Shown: positions 15,376-24,111 of the stretch, piece after piece | Position numbering within the stretch: position 1 is the stretch's first letter | How the letters are laid out: each line of letters begins with the position of its first letter | Assembly (NCBI RefSeq): GCF_036227225.1 | Contig: NZ_CP109444.1 | Span: 10,459,501 to 10,523,500 of the forward strand | Length of the DNA stretch: 64,000 nt | Reading direction: 5' to 3' | Origin: Streptomyces sp. NBC_01478 | GTDB taxonomy: Bacteria; Actinomycetota; Actinomycetes; Streptomycetales; Streptomycetaceae | Position numbers and translations under genes: made by a program | Notes under the pieces: generated by a model | Seen by the model: the letters and a program-made list of their open reading frames with translations, nothing else | Told to the model about the DNA's origin: nothing | Databases searched by the model: none

Positions 15376-18015
15376 TCAGAACGCCTGTATCGGGGACCCC
15401 TCTGTCGCACACTGTGCGCGGATCCGTTCGCCGGCGTCGATGAAGGCGGGGAGGTCCTGTCTCTGTGCGGCGGTGACAAAGTCCCTGAGTGCCGTGGCGA
15501 GTGCGGTGTTGTGGCCGTCCTCGGCCAGACCCACGGCTTCGAAGAGCCCTCCGTTCTTGTCCGCTCCGGTCATGCGGTCCGCGCTGCCCATGACCTCGTC
15601 GAGCTTCCGGCAGGCACGCGCGGCCGCCCCGCGGGAGGCCACTTCGGGCCGCCCCGCACTCGTGTCGACCGTCAGTCCGGTGAGCACCACCGTCAGCGCC
15701 AGTGCGCCGGCCGCGGCGAGGACGGCCCGCTGGCTGCGGGAGACGGGCGCGAGGCCGGTGTGGACACGGGGCGGTGCGTCCTGCCGACGTGTCCACCAGG
15801 AGCGGACCGTGGCGGCCGCTCCGGCTCCGACCACCGAGGTCGCGGCGCCCGCCACCACCGTCCGCAGCAGGCTGTCGCGCACGGCGGACGGATCAAGGTT
15901 GACCCCACAGGGCCCGGAAGCCAGAGCGAGCACGTCCCAGCATCCACCCGCGACGGCCGACCCGAGGAACACCGTCGTCGTGAGACACCCGGTCATGAAT
16001 GCCGCCATCAGCCCGAAGAGCACCGCGGGGCGGCCGTGTGCGTGGTGCAGCCGTACGGTGACGAACGCCGCCACCACCCCTTGCAGCAGCACGGCCGAGC
16101 CGACCAGCCAGTGCTCGAACACTGCGGCGTAGCCAGGGCTGCCGCGGAGCTCCGCGGGCACGCCGAAGTGGGCCGCCAGGCGGGCGCCGACCACCACGAC
16201 GGTGAAAACGGCCGTTCCCCCGAGGGCGGACATCACGACCCGCCGGGCCCAGCCGGACGACGGTGCGCTCGCACCACGGCGCCACAGCACCGCGAGCGGA
16301 AGAGCCCAGAGGGTGGCTGCGGCCAGCGCGGCGGGTGTCCAGCGATAGAAGAGCAGGGCCATGGGATAGTTCAGCGCCGCCCACGCCCAGAGAGGTCCGG
16401 CGGGGGCGACTGCCATGGCGGCGCGGTGGTCGGCCACCAGCCCTTCGTTGATCACTTGGAGATCGTCCGACATGTCGTAGAGCAGCAGCCACCAGGCGAG
16501 CAGGACCGCCAGCGGCACCACCGCGGCCACCCAGGCGACGGGCCAGGCTCGGCTCAGGGGGCGGCCCAGGGGATCGAGCCAGACCGCCGCGCCCTGCGCC
16601 ATCCAGCGGAAGAACAGCACCAAGAGCACGCCGAGAACGAGAGACCACACTCCGGCCGCCCACGACGGGAACAAGGCTCCGTGACCGCCGATGCCGTTGT
16701 CCGCCTCGATGTAACGGCCCACCACGAGACCCACGGTCAGGCCGAAGGCGGGCAGCGCCGTCGGGGGGCGGACCCCGTCCGCCGCTTCCGGGCCCCGGCC
16801 CCTCGCCCAGGCGGCGGCCCGCCACATTCCGGCCCCGGTCACGGCCACCACCAAGGGGGCGAGCACGAGGGCGACGGCCCAGGGAACCGTCCGAGCGTCC
16901 GGACCGATGAAGGCCGTCAACAGCAGGGTGTTCAGACTTGACACCGCGACCGTGGCGGACAGTCCGACAGCCAGGCACTCGATGAAGCCGAGACGGAACA
17001 GTCCCGCCGGGCACCGGACCTGGGCGGCACGCTGTCGGCCGCGGGGATGCAGCCGCAACGGCCCCCGGAGCCACAACGACCTCCGCTGTCCAGGTGGTGG
17101 CGGGGCGGTCAGCAGCCTCAGCAGCCCCGCCCGAGCACCGCTCCAGGAGGCGGCACGGACATCGGCGGCGGTCTCCCGCACACGCAGCACGGCTGCCGCC
17201 GTCAGACAGACCAGGCCGACGAGGACCACCGCGCGCCAGCCCACGTCGAGCGCGCTCTCGGTGCCCGCCCCGGCCAGCACGACGGCGAGCGGAATGAGCC
17301 CGAGCGGCACGAACGACAGGGTCAGCGCCACGGTGAGGTAGGTGATGTCGATGTCCCGGTTCCGAATGTGCGCCAGTTCGTGCAGCACTACGGTGCGCAG
17401 GTGTTCCGGGTCCTCGGCGCCCTTGTCGATGAGTCCGTCGTTGAGCCTCACCCGGTAGTCGCCGAGTCTGCCGAAGGCGAGGGCGCCGGCCTCCTTGCGG
17501 TTCGGGGCCACGTAGAACCGCGGCTTCACGCGCAGCCCCGCCTGTGCCACCAGGGACTCAAGGACCTTTGACAGCGCGGCTTCCCCGGGATCGATGTCCG
17601 GTCGCAGGGGTGTGAGCCGCTGCCACCTCGTCCGCAGCCACGGGAGGACGAGGTGGACGACAGCGGTGGTGAGTGCCAGCAGCGCCAGGCCCGCGAGAAC
17701 CCACAACGTCTCCTTCTCCCTACCGGGCGCGGTGCACGCGAGGAACTCCTTCGTGTAGCTGCCCGGCGCGGCCCCCGGTGCGACGTCGGCCTTCACCACA
17801 CAGTCGCGGTAGTGGTCCGCGGCGCCGGGATGGACCGTGTAGTAGAGCAGGTTGCAGATGAACGCGGAGGTCCCGAACAGAGCGGTGACGAGTAGGACGA
17901 AACGGAACTTCACACCGTCCGGAAGGCCGAACGGATCAGGGTGGCCCACCTCGGCGTGGTCGCAGCGATGCCCTGCCCGCCGCGTACCCGCGGGAGCCGG
18001 CGGGAACGTCCACAC
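15376..18015 (-). CDS. Large polytopic M48 family metalloprotease
   Basis: Protein of 879 residues, about three times the length of HtpX-type proteases. Two membrane helices (about 37-58 and 104-125) precede the zinc site HELAH (H212, E213, H216); the third ligand is probably E281 in RETAADVRA. After the protease domain come roughly 12 more hydrophobic segments and a final extracytoplasmic tail of about 95 residues with two Cys. GTG at 18015 lies two bases after the stop of the preceding gene, so it is translationally coupled. Third gene of an operon with a lipoprotein and a small unknown protein. Predicted membrane protease with a long extra membrane domain; substrate unknown. Confidence 0.85.
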   Translation of the reverse strand: MWTFPPAPAGTRRAGHRCDHAEVGHPDPFGLPDGVKFRFVLLVTALFGTSAFICNLLYYTVHPGAADHYRDCVVKADVAPGAAPGSYTKEFLACTAPGREKETLWVLAGLALLALTTAVVHLVLPWLRTRWQRLTPLRPDIDPGEAALSKVLESLVAQAGLRVKPRFYVAPNRKEAGALAFGRLGDYRVRLNDGLIDKGAEDPEHLRTVVLHELAHIRNRDIDITYLTVALTLSFVPLGLIPLAVVLAGAGTESALDVGWRAVVLVGLVCLTAAAVLRVRETAADVRAASWSGARAGLLRLLTAPPPPGQRRSLWLRGPLRLHPRGRQRAAQVRCPAGLFRLGFIECLAVGLSATVAVSSLNTLLLTAFIGPDARTVPWAVALVLAPLVVAVTGAGMWRAAAWARGRGPEAADGVRPPTALPAFGLTVGLVVGRYIEADNGIGGHGALFPSWAAGVWSLVLGVLLVLFFRWMAQGAAVWLDPLGRPLSRAWPVAWVAAVVPLAVLLAWWLLLYDMSDDLQVINEGLVADHRAAMAVAPAGPLWAWAALNYPMALLFYRWTPAALAAATLWALPLAVLWRRGASAPSSGWARRVVMSALGGTAVFTVVVVGARLAAHFGVPAELRGSPGYAAVFEHWLVGSAVLLQGVVAAFVTVRLHHAHGRPAVLFGLMAAFMTGCLTTTVFLGSAVAGGCWDVLALASGPCGVNLDPSAVRDSLLRTVVAGAATSVVGAGAAATVRSWWTRRQDAPPRVHTGLAPVSRSQRAVLAAAGALALTVVLTGLTVDTSAGRPEVASRGAAARACRKLDEVMGSADRMTGADKNGGLFEAVGLAEDGHNTALATALRDFVTAAQRQDLPAFIDAGERIRAQCATEGSPIQAF

Positions 18016-18017
18016 CG

Positions 18018-18593
18018 TCAGCGCCTCAGTTCCTCGACCAGGGCGTCGGCGAGCCGTAGGGCGGCGTCCTCGTCCAACTCCAGGTTCAGGGCAAGTTCGC
18101 GGGCGCGGGCGTGAATTATGCCCAACTGTTCGGCGGTGAGGGGCTCTTCACCCGCGGAGGTCGCGCCGGGTGGGTTCGGCGTCGCCTCCTCGGCGGCCGG
18201 GCGTCGCAGTATCCGCCGGAGCAGCCGTGCGACACCTTCCCGGCTGCGGTCGATGGCTGATGTGGCCAGAGACTCGGTCAGTGAAATGAGTACGCCCTGT
18301 ACGACGGCGAGGGCGAAGGGGGTCAGCGCTACGACCGTTTCTGAGGAACCCCAGGCGAGCAACTCCTCCTTCGGCCTGGCCCGCAGGCTTTTCCGTGCCG
18401 CGTTCAGTTCCGCCTCGGGGTCCTTGAAGAAGGCGTCGCTGCGGCGCCTGAACAGCGTCAACTCCCGGGGTGTCACCTGGCCGATCACGCCTCGCGCGAT
18501 ATCCCTGACGAGATCCCCGTCCACTGCACCACCGTCGTCCGGGGCCCGCCCGCCCTTACGCCTGCCGATCAATTCCGCCCCTTGTCTCAGCAC
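18018..18593 (-). CDS. Conserved-looking hypothetical protein, middle gene of M48 operon
   Basis: Protein of 191 residues with no recognised domain. The N-terminal half is basic and helical (TLFRRRSDAFFKDPEAELNA), a moderately hydrophobic stretch follows (ALTPFALAVVQGVLISL), and the C-terminus is an acidic helix ending VEELRR. Between them lies an RRILRRP basic patch. No signal peptide. It sits 9 bases after the lipoprotein gene and 2 bases before the M48 protease, so all three are one transcript and probably one functional unit, perhaps as a cytoplasmic or membrane-peripheral partner of the protease. Confidence 0.75.
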   Translation of the reverse strand: MLRQGAELIGRRKGGRAPDDGGAVDGDLVRDIARGVIGQVTPRELTLFRRRSDAFFKDPEAELNAARKSLRARPKEELLAWGSSETVVALTPFALAVVQGVLISLTESLATSAIDRSREGVARLLRRILRRPAAEEATPNPPGATSAGEEPLTAEQLGIIHARARELALNLELDEDAALRLADALVEELRR

Positions 18594-18602
18594 TGATTGA
18601 CG

Positions 18603-19124
18603 TTATGCGCCGCTGGTCTGGCGGACATAACTGACCCCGTCCAGCACAAGATTTTCGAATGTGTAGCCGTAACCTGCCTCGAATGCCTCGATCGACCACT
18701 GGCGATAATGAATCGGCCCGCCCGGCACGTAAAGCGTCAAGGACGTTTCCTCGGCGACGGCGGTTCCTTCGAATACCCGACCGCTGTTGAAAAGCAGGGC
18801 CACTCTGCCGTCGGCACCGAACCTGATCTTGTCGAAGCGTACGGGCGTGCCGTCGCCGTCCCATTCGCCCACGAGCTCCGGAGGGACGGATCCCCTCGGG
18901 AGGGTGGTCACCGGCGGATCGGGCTCGGCTTCCACGGGGGCCGACGCGGAGGGGGAGGGCGATGAAGAAGCGGAGGCAGTGGAAGCGGAGGAGGCAGACG
19001 AGGGCCAGGAGAGGGGCGGGGACGACGAGGAAGACGATGAGGAGGAATCAGAACCGCCGCAGCTCGACAGGAGAGAAACCGCGAATATTGCGCCCCCGGC
19101 CCACCGCATCATCACCTGACGCAT
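18603..19124 (-). CDS. Hypothetical lipoprotein, first gene of M48 operon
   Basis: Protein of 173 residues. A signal peptide ends in LLSSC, a lipobox, so the mature protein should be anchored outside the membrane. A very Ser/Pro/Ala-rich linker of about 45 residues follows, including a run of ten Ser with one interruption. The C-terminal domain (from LVGEWDGDGTPVRFDKIRF) resembles a small lipocalin-like or META-like beta-barrel that evaluates a ligand, with FENLVLDGVSYVR near the end, but no family is assigned. First gene of a three-gene operon with the 191-residue protein and the M48 protease. Confidence 0.78.
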   Translation of the reverse strand: MRQVMMRWAGGAIFAVSLLSSCGGSDSSSSSSSSSPPLSWPSSASSASTASASSSPSPSASAPVEAEPDPPVTTLPRGSVPPELVGEWDGDGTPVRFDKIRFGADGRVALLFNSGRVFEGTAVAEETSLTLYVPGGPIHYRQWSIEAFEAGYGYTFENLVLDGVSYVRQTSGA

Positions 19125-19559
19125 CAGTCCGCCCTCTCGTTCCGGCAGATCCGCCCACTCGAAGAATTGCTGGATCCGTCAACTCCCAGGAACTGTAACG
19201 GCGTCACCGCGTCCGTTGGGATTCCTGATCCAAGCGGTCGAATTTTGCAATCAGGTGCCAAATGACTTCACCGAATCATTCACAAACGACCTGTGCGTGA
19301 ACCGGAATCCATAGAAGCGAACGTAAACACGCGGCGTCCCGAGAGGCGGGGAGTGTCGGCGGGCTTGGCGGGCTCTGCCGTCTCGATCTTGCCTTTGCAG
19401 GTACCGTCCGCGGGCTTCAGCCGGTCCCGGCCGACGGTATCCCGGCGGATGCGGAGCGACGCCCGCGCACGCTGTCGTGACCTTCCCGGCCCATGGTCGG
19501 CGCGAGCCGCGCAACCGCCGCCCAGGCCGCCGTGTTGGACGATCGAACGTGGGGCGGCC
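19125..19559. other. Degraded intergenic DNA left of the DegT remnant
   Basis: No intact gene. The first 100 bases should hold the promoter of the lipoprotein operon. The remainder has open frames on both strands, but none with normal third-position GC or a recognised domain. Base composition is less extreme than in neighbouring genes. Confidence 0.5.
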
Positions 19560-19990
19560 TCGATGCTGTGATCGTCCAAGTGGGCCGCGAGTTTGTGGGG
19601 GGTTTTCGCACCGCACGACGTACTTGTAGTACGCGTGGCCGTATCCGTCCTTCGGCACGGGAAGGGTGATCGGCACGTCGGCGAATGCCTGGCTGTAGCG
19701 GGCCGCGATGTCGTTGCGACGGGTGATCCACTGGGGCGGCAGCGCCAACCTCGCCGAGGCGTGCGCGGGCTCCGATCTCGTGGTGGGTGTGCCGGTCGGT
19801 GGTCTCGCGTCCCATGTTGGTCAGGCGGCGAAGCAGGGTCGCCTGCGCGGGGTCTCTCGCGATGACGGCGCCGGCGTTTCCCAGCCCGCCGACGTTCTTG
19901 CCGACCCAGAACGAGAGGCAGCCGAAGTCGCCGAATGTCCCGGCTGCCGAGAGCCTGCGACGGGTACTCCCACTCTCCGACGCCGTCCTT
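19560..19990 (-). pseudogene. Remnant of a DegT/DnrJ/EryC1/StrS family aminotransferase
   Basis: Fragments of one PLP aminotransferase lie in order across three minus-strand frames. The first (about 19944-19755) reads AGTFGDFGCLSFWVGKNVGG, with the PLP lysine in GKN, then HHEIGARARLGE. The second (about 19748-19605) reads WITRRNDIAARYSQAF and GYGHAYYKYVVRCEN. The third (from about 19600) reads HKLAAHLDDHSIEA. The first break also loses several residues; the second falls at a six-G run (19597-19602). The N-terminal half and the C-terminus are missing. Intact homologues make amino sugars or act in natural-product and cell-surface pathways. Confidence 0.75.
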
Positions 19991-20410
19991 CGCGGGGACG
20001 ACGAGCGACACGATGCGCGGTGGGCTGCGGCGGTCGTGCTCGGCGCCTGCCTGTGCAGCGGACGACGGGATCGATTCAGGACGCGAACTGCCGCACGTGA
20101 CAGGTGAGTTGCTGCTCACTGTCGGGGAGGCGTGCGGTGATTCCCGCGGCGTGTTCCTTACCCATGGCGTTGGGCTTGGCTTGCGACGCTGCCGACCGCG
20201 GTGCCGGCCGTGGCGGTGAGTTCGGGCCGCCCCAACTGCCCGTACGCGGACGGGGCCAACGCATCCGTCCGGTACGTCGGCACAGGCGAAGAGCGCTCGA
20301 TCAAGCGCACGTGGAAACCGGCCGCTCTCGCTGTCACCCCTCGGCGAGATGAACGGCTCGCGCTGACCTGTTGACATGCGCCAACGGGGTTGCCGTGGGC
20401 GTGCCCGGTG
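19991..20410. other. Degraded intergenic DNA right of the DegT remnant
   Basis: No intact gene is seen. Short frames on both strands lack coding bias. Sequence upstream of the DegT remnant on its strand does not give the expected N-terminal half of that enzyme, so more than point decay has happened here. Confidence 0.45.
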
Positions 20411-21634
20411 CTACGGCGAGGTGGGCAGGTCCGGGGAGCGGAGGACGAGCAGGGTGATCTCGCTGGGGGCGAAGACGCGGAACGGCGGGCCCCAGAAACC
20501 GGTGCCGCGGCTGGTGTAGAGGAGGGTGCGGGCGCCGTGGTGGCTGAGGCCGGCCAGGGCGGGCTGGTCGAGGCGGACCAGGTGGTGGAAGGGCCAGATC
20601 TGGCCGCCGTGGGTGTGGCCGGAGAGCTGGAGGTCGATGCCCGCTGCTGCCGCCCGGTCGACGAACTTGGGCTGGTGCGCCAGGAGCAGGACGGGCAGGT
20701 CGGGGTCGGCGCCGTTCAGGGCTCCGGCGAGGTGGGCGCGGTGGCCCGCCAGGCCGGAGGACTCGGCGGTGACGTCGTCCACGCCGGCCACCACGAGGGT
20801 GTCGCCGCCGCGTTCGAGCAGCAGATGGCGGTTGCGCAGCGGCTCCCAGCCCAGCTCGTCCATCAGGTCGACCCAGCCCTGGGCCTCGCTGTAGTACTCG
20901 TGGTTGCCGGTCACGTAGACCCGGGCGTGGGCGGCTCGCACGGTGCCGAGGGGGACGGCCTGCGCGCGGCGGCGTTCGGCCGTGCCGTCCGCGATGTCGC
21001 CGGTGTGGCAGACCAGGTCGGCCTCCAGCGTGTTCACGGTCTCGCACACCCGCTCCGACCAGCGGGCGCGATCGAGCGGGCCGTAGTGCGTGTCGGTGAT
21101 GAGGACGACGCGGGTGCCGTCCAACCCGGCGCCCAGCCGCGGGAGTTGCACGTCGAGGCGGCGCACGCGCGGCACCCGGCGGGCTTCGGCATACCCCCAG
21201 GCGAGCAGTGCGGCGGTGGTGCCGAGGACGGCCCAGGTGACGATACGGGCCCGGTCCTGACTCCCGCCGACGCCGGCCACGGTCAGGACGAGCCGCAGCA
21301 GGACGCCGAGCAGCACGGACCAGGTGAACAGGACCCAGCTACTGCCCAGCAGGGTGTCCCCGACGACCGCCACCCGGTCCTGCTGACGCCGGCCGTGCCC
21401 GCGCACCATCGCGAGCGGCATTCCGACGAGGCCGAGGACGAACAGCGCGGTCCCGACCAGCGTGACGGGCAGCGGCCAGTGCTGGCCGCCGTACAGGAGC
21501 ACCCAGCAGGGCACGGCCCACAGCAGGACGGGGGCGATCAGGGGGAGGTAGCGCATCAGGCGGAGCAGTGGGCTCCGCCGCGGAGCGTGCACTTCGCTGC
21601 TGTCGGCGGATCGGGTGTCGCTGGTGTCGGTCAC
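20411..21634 (-). CDS. Membrane-anchored metallophosphoesterase
   Basis: Protein of 407 residues. Four or five N-terminal membrane helices (about residues 25-150) are followed by a calcineurin-like phosphoesterase domain with the metal motifs DTHYGPLD, GDIADG, GNHEYY, and SGHTHGGQ, all intact. The layout matches the YkuE/YaeI group, some of which cleave lipid phosphates such as UDP-diacylglucosamine-like compounds. GTG at 21634 is chosen since a GAGAGGGG ribosome site precedes it by about 5 bases; the frame is open 12 codons further. It is divergent from the DauR-like regulator. Substrate unknown. Confidence 0.88.
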   Translation of the reverse strand: MTDTSDTRSADSSEVHAPRRSPLLRLMRYLPLIAPVLLWAVPCWVLLYGGQHWPLPVTLVGTALFVLGLVGMPLAMVRGHGRRQQDRVAVVGDTLLGSSWVLFTWSVLLGVLLRLVLTVAGVGGSQDRARIVTWAVLGTTAALLAWGYAEARRVPRVRRLDVQLPRLGAGLDGTRVVLITDTHYGPLDRARWSERVCETVNTLEADLVCHTGDIADGTAERRRAQAVPLGTVRAAHARVYVTGNHEYYSEAQGWVDLMDELGWEPLRNRHLLLERGGDTLVVAGVDDVTAESSGLAGHRAHLAGALNGADPDLPVLLLAHQPKFVDRAAAAGIDLQLSGHTHGGQIWPFHHLVRLDQPALAGLSHHGARTLLYTSRGTGFWGPPFRVFAPSEITLLVLRSPDLPTSP

Positions 21635-21811
21635 GCTGCCCCTCTCTGACCAGGCTGCCGTCCCGCGCACTGTATCCGGTCGTCCTCGGGCCGGGCGGAG
21701 GGGTGTTCATGGGGGCGGGCCCAGTCCTGGGGGCTGCCGTTGGCGTACTGTGGCCGGGCATTGGACTCTGGGTATAGTGCTTGGACACACAGTCCGAACC
21801 GAGAGGTGCGC

Positions 21812-22519
21812 ATGGCGCCCGACAACCCGCCCCCGGACACCGAACGCGACGCGATCATCAGCGCGCTGGTCCCCCTCGTCGACGGAATCGCGGCGACCTT
21901 CGGCCCGGTGTGCGAGGTCGTGCTGCACGACTACCGGGACCCGGAGAAGTCGGTGGTCGCCGTTGCCGGAGCGCTGACCGGGCGGTCCGTGGGCGGGGCG
22001 ATGAGTGAGATCGGGCTACGGATGCTCGCGCGCGGGGACGAGGCCGTGGACGAGCTGAACTACCTCACCCGCACCAAGGGCGGCCAACAGCTCAAGTCGT
22101 CCACGATGGTTCTGCGGGACTCCACGGGCGCGGTGTTCGGCGCCCTCTGCGTCAACGTCGACGTCACCGCCGTGCAGCAGGCGCAGGCGCTGCTGGCCGG
22201 GATCGGTGGAGGGGGTGCGGCCGAGGCGTCGACCACCACCACGTTCGGCAACGACATCGACTCCGTCGTCGAGGCCATCGTCGACGCCCATCAGCTACGG
22301 CGGGGCAGGACCTGGGTCCAACTCGACCGCGCGCAGCGCCTGGAGCTGTTCCGCGGTCTCGACGAGCACGGGGTGTTCGCCGTGCGCCGGGCCATCGAGC
22401 AGGTCGCCGCCAGGCTGGGCATCTCCCGGGCCTCCGCCTACAGCTACCTCGCGCAGGCGCGGGCCGCGACCGGCACCCCCGCCACTTCTGATCCCGCTTC
22501 CGATGGAGGAGCCGCGTGA
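21812..22519 (+). CDS. DauR-like regulator with YheO-type PAS domain and HTH_22
   Basis: Protein of 235 residues. The N-terminal two thirds form a YheO-like PAS domain (FGPVCEVVLHDYRDPEKSV and LKSSTMVLRDSTGAVFGALC). The C-terminal part is the helix-turn-helix of the DauR family (FAVRRAIEQVAARLGISRAS, then YSYL). DauR-type proteins regulate D-amino-acid and related catabolism. Its stop overlaps the start of a PLP-dependent dehydratase (GTGA at 22516-22519), so the two are translated together and the dehydratase substrate or product is the likely effector. ATG 21812 follows GAGAGG. Confidence 0.88.
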   Translation: MAPDNPPPDTERDAIISALVPLVDGIAATFGPVCEVVLHDYRDPEKSVVAVAGALTGRSVGGAMSEIGLRMLARGDEAVDELNYLTRTKGGQQLKSSTMVLRDSTGAVFGALCVNVDVTAVQQAQALLAGIGGGGAAEASTTTTFGNDIDSVVEAIVDAHQLRRGRTWVQLDRAQRLELFRGLDEHGVFAVRRAIEQVAARLGISRASAYSYLAQARAATGTPATSDPASDGGAA

Positions 22520-23493
22520 CCACCACCCCGCCCATCACCCTCGACGACGTCCGCGACGCCGCCGCGCAGATCAAGGGCATCGCCCACCGCACGCCCGTGC
22601 TTCGTTCGCGCACGCTCGACCAACTCGTCGGCGCCGAGGTGCACTTGAAGTGCGAGAACTTCCAGCGCATCGGCGCCTTCAAGTTCCGCGGTGCCTACAA
22701 CACGGCCTCCCGGCTGAGGCCGGAGGAACTCGCGCGCGGCATCGCCGCCTACTCGTCCGGCAACCACGCCCAGGCCGTCGCCCTCGCCGCCCGCGAACTC
22801 GGCACCACCGCGGTGATCCTCATGCCCGAGGACACTCCGGCCTCGAAGCTCGCCGCCACCGCGGGATACGGCGCCGAGATCGTCACGTACGACCGCTACA
22901 GCGGCGACCGGGTGGCCATCGGGGAGGCCCTCGCCGCCGAGCGGGGGCTCTCCCTCATCCCGCCCTACGAGCATCCGTACGTCATGGCGGGGCAGGGCAC
23001 GGCGGGACTCGAACTCGTCGAGGAAGTGGGGGAGTTGGACGCCGTGCTGGTGCCCGTGGGTGGCGGCGGGCTGATCGCCGGGACGGCCACCGCCGTCAAG
23101 GGGCTGCACCCGCGTACCCGTGTGATCGGCGTCGAACCGGAGGCCGGCGACGACACCAAGCGGTCGCTGGAGGCGGGTCGGCGGGTGTCCATTCCGGTGC
23201 CGCGCACCATCGCCGACGGGCAGGCGGCCGACACACCCGGTGAGTTGACCTTCTCCGTGAACCGGCGGCTGGTCGACGAGATCGCGCTGGTGAGTGACGA
23301 GGAGATCAAGGACGCGATGCGGTTCGCCTTCGAGCGGCTGAAGATCGTCGTCGAGCCGAGTGGCGCGACCCCGCTGGCCGCGCTACTCGCCGGGCGTGCG
23401 GGCCAACTGCCGCGCCGGGTGGGGATGATCGTCTCCGGCGGCAACATCGGCAGCGAGCGGTTCGCGCAGTTGTGCGCGACAGGCTCTTCCTGA
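22516..23493 (+). CDS. Fold-type II PLP serine/threonine (hydroxyaspartate) ammonia-lyase
   Basis: Protein of 325 residues, the short form of threonine dehydratase without the ACT regulatory domain, as in catabolic threonine dehydratases, serine racemases and threo-3-hydroxyaspartate ammonia-lyases. PLP lysine is in GAFKFRGA (about residue 57), SSGNHAQAVA holds the substrate carboxylate, and GGGGLIAG binds PLP phosphate. It deaminates a hydroxy amino acid to a keto acid and ammonia. Coupling to a DauR-like regulator points to hydroxyaspartate or D-amino-acid use rather than isoleucine synthesis. The stop codon lies in the first unit of a tandem 21-base repeat. Confidence 0.88.
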   Translation: MTTTPPITLDDVRDAAAQIKGIAHRTPVLRSRTLDQLVGAEVHLKCENFQRIGAFKFRGAYNTASRLRPEELARGIAAYSSGNHAQAVALAARELGTTAVILMPEDTPASKLAATAGYGAEIVTYDRYSGDRVAIGEALAAERGLSLIPPYEHPYVMAGQGTAGLELVEEVGELDAVLVPVGGGGLIAGTATAVKGLHPRTRVIGVEPEAGDDTKRSLEAGRRVSIPVPRTIADGQAADTPGELTFSVNRRLVDEIALVSDEEIKDAMRFAFERLKIVVEPSGATPLAALLAGRAGQLPRRVGMIVSGGNIGSERFAQLCATGSS

Positions 23494-23525
23494 CCGTACC
23501 CGGACTCTTCCTGGCCGTACCCGAG
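23484..23525 (+). repeat. Tandem 21-base duplication at the dehydratase 3' end
   Basis: Two units, 23484-23504 and 23505-23525, differ at only two or three bases. The unit length keeps the reading frame. The dehydratase stop TGA falls in unit 1, where unit 2 has TGG at the same place. Confidence 0.8.
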
Positions 23526-23701
23526 TCCGCACGCGAGTCCGGCGTAGTCCGTGTTCCCCCGAATGGCGCTTCCGGGTGGACGGGAAGACGATGGTGTGGT
23601 GGGGCGCGGCCCCCGCCGAAGCGCCGACGCCGTCCGTGGCCGCCGGGAGACGGAGGCCGGCCCCGGCCGTGGTGCACACGGCAGGAACGGAGGCAGCCGT
23701 C

Positions 23702-24061
23702 ATGCTGGAAGTGAAGACGGTCGACAAGCCGGACGAGCGACGTGACTTCCCCCGCGGCCACCTCGAAGCCGTCCACCTCAGCGGACTCGACTTCGCCGTG
23801 GGCACCTTCGAACCGGGCTGGCGCTGGTCCGAGTCCGTGGCACCGATCGCGGGAACCAAGAGCTGCGAGGTCCACCACAACGGTTATGTGGTCCAGGGGC
23901 GGATGCACCTTCTGATGGACGACGGCGGCGAGGGCGAAGTGGGTCCCGGCGACGTCTTCGTGTGCCCGCCCGGACACGACGCGTGGGTCGTCGGCGACGA
24001 ACAGGTCATCGTGTACGACTTCGCGGGTGGCATGGCCACGGACTACGCGAAGGCTCCGTAG
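23702..24061 (+). CDS. Small cupin-domain protein
   Basis: Single-domain cupin of 119 residues. The first cupin motif is CEVHHNGYVVQGRMHLLMDD (quoted in part as CEVHHNGYVVQGRMHLL), with the second at GPGDVFVCPPGHDAWV, giving His and possibly Glu ligands for a metal. ATG 23702 follows GGAGG; the frame is open upstream, but that part is not coding. It is convergent with the D-cysteine desulfhydrase-like gene. Small cupins of this kind bind a metal and a small ligand; role unknown. Confidence 0.85.
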   Translation: MLEVKTVDKPDERRDFPRGHLEAVHLSGLDFAVGTFEPGWRWSESVAPIAGTKSCEVHHNGYVVQGRMHLLMDDGGEGEVGPGDVFVCPPGHDAWVVGDEQVIVYDFAGGMATDYAKAP

Positions 24062-24111
24062 CCCCTCCGGATGTACGCGCCCCGCGGCACCGCACCCGCC
24101 GGGCGCGTATG

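Noticed and set aside
15304..16941. 545-residue plus-strand frame opposite the M48 protease
   Set aside because: Antisense shadow; composition and lack of motifs argue against coding.
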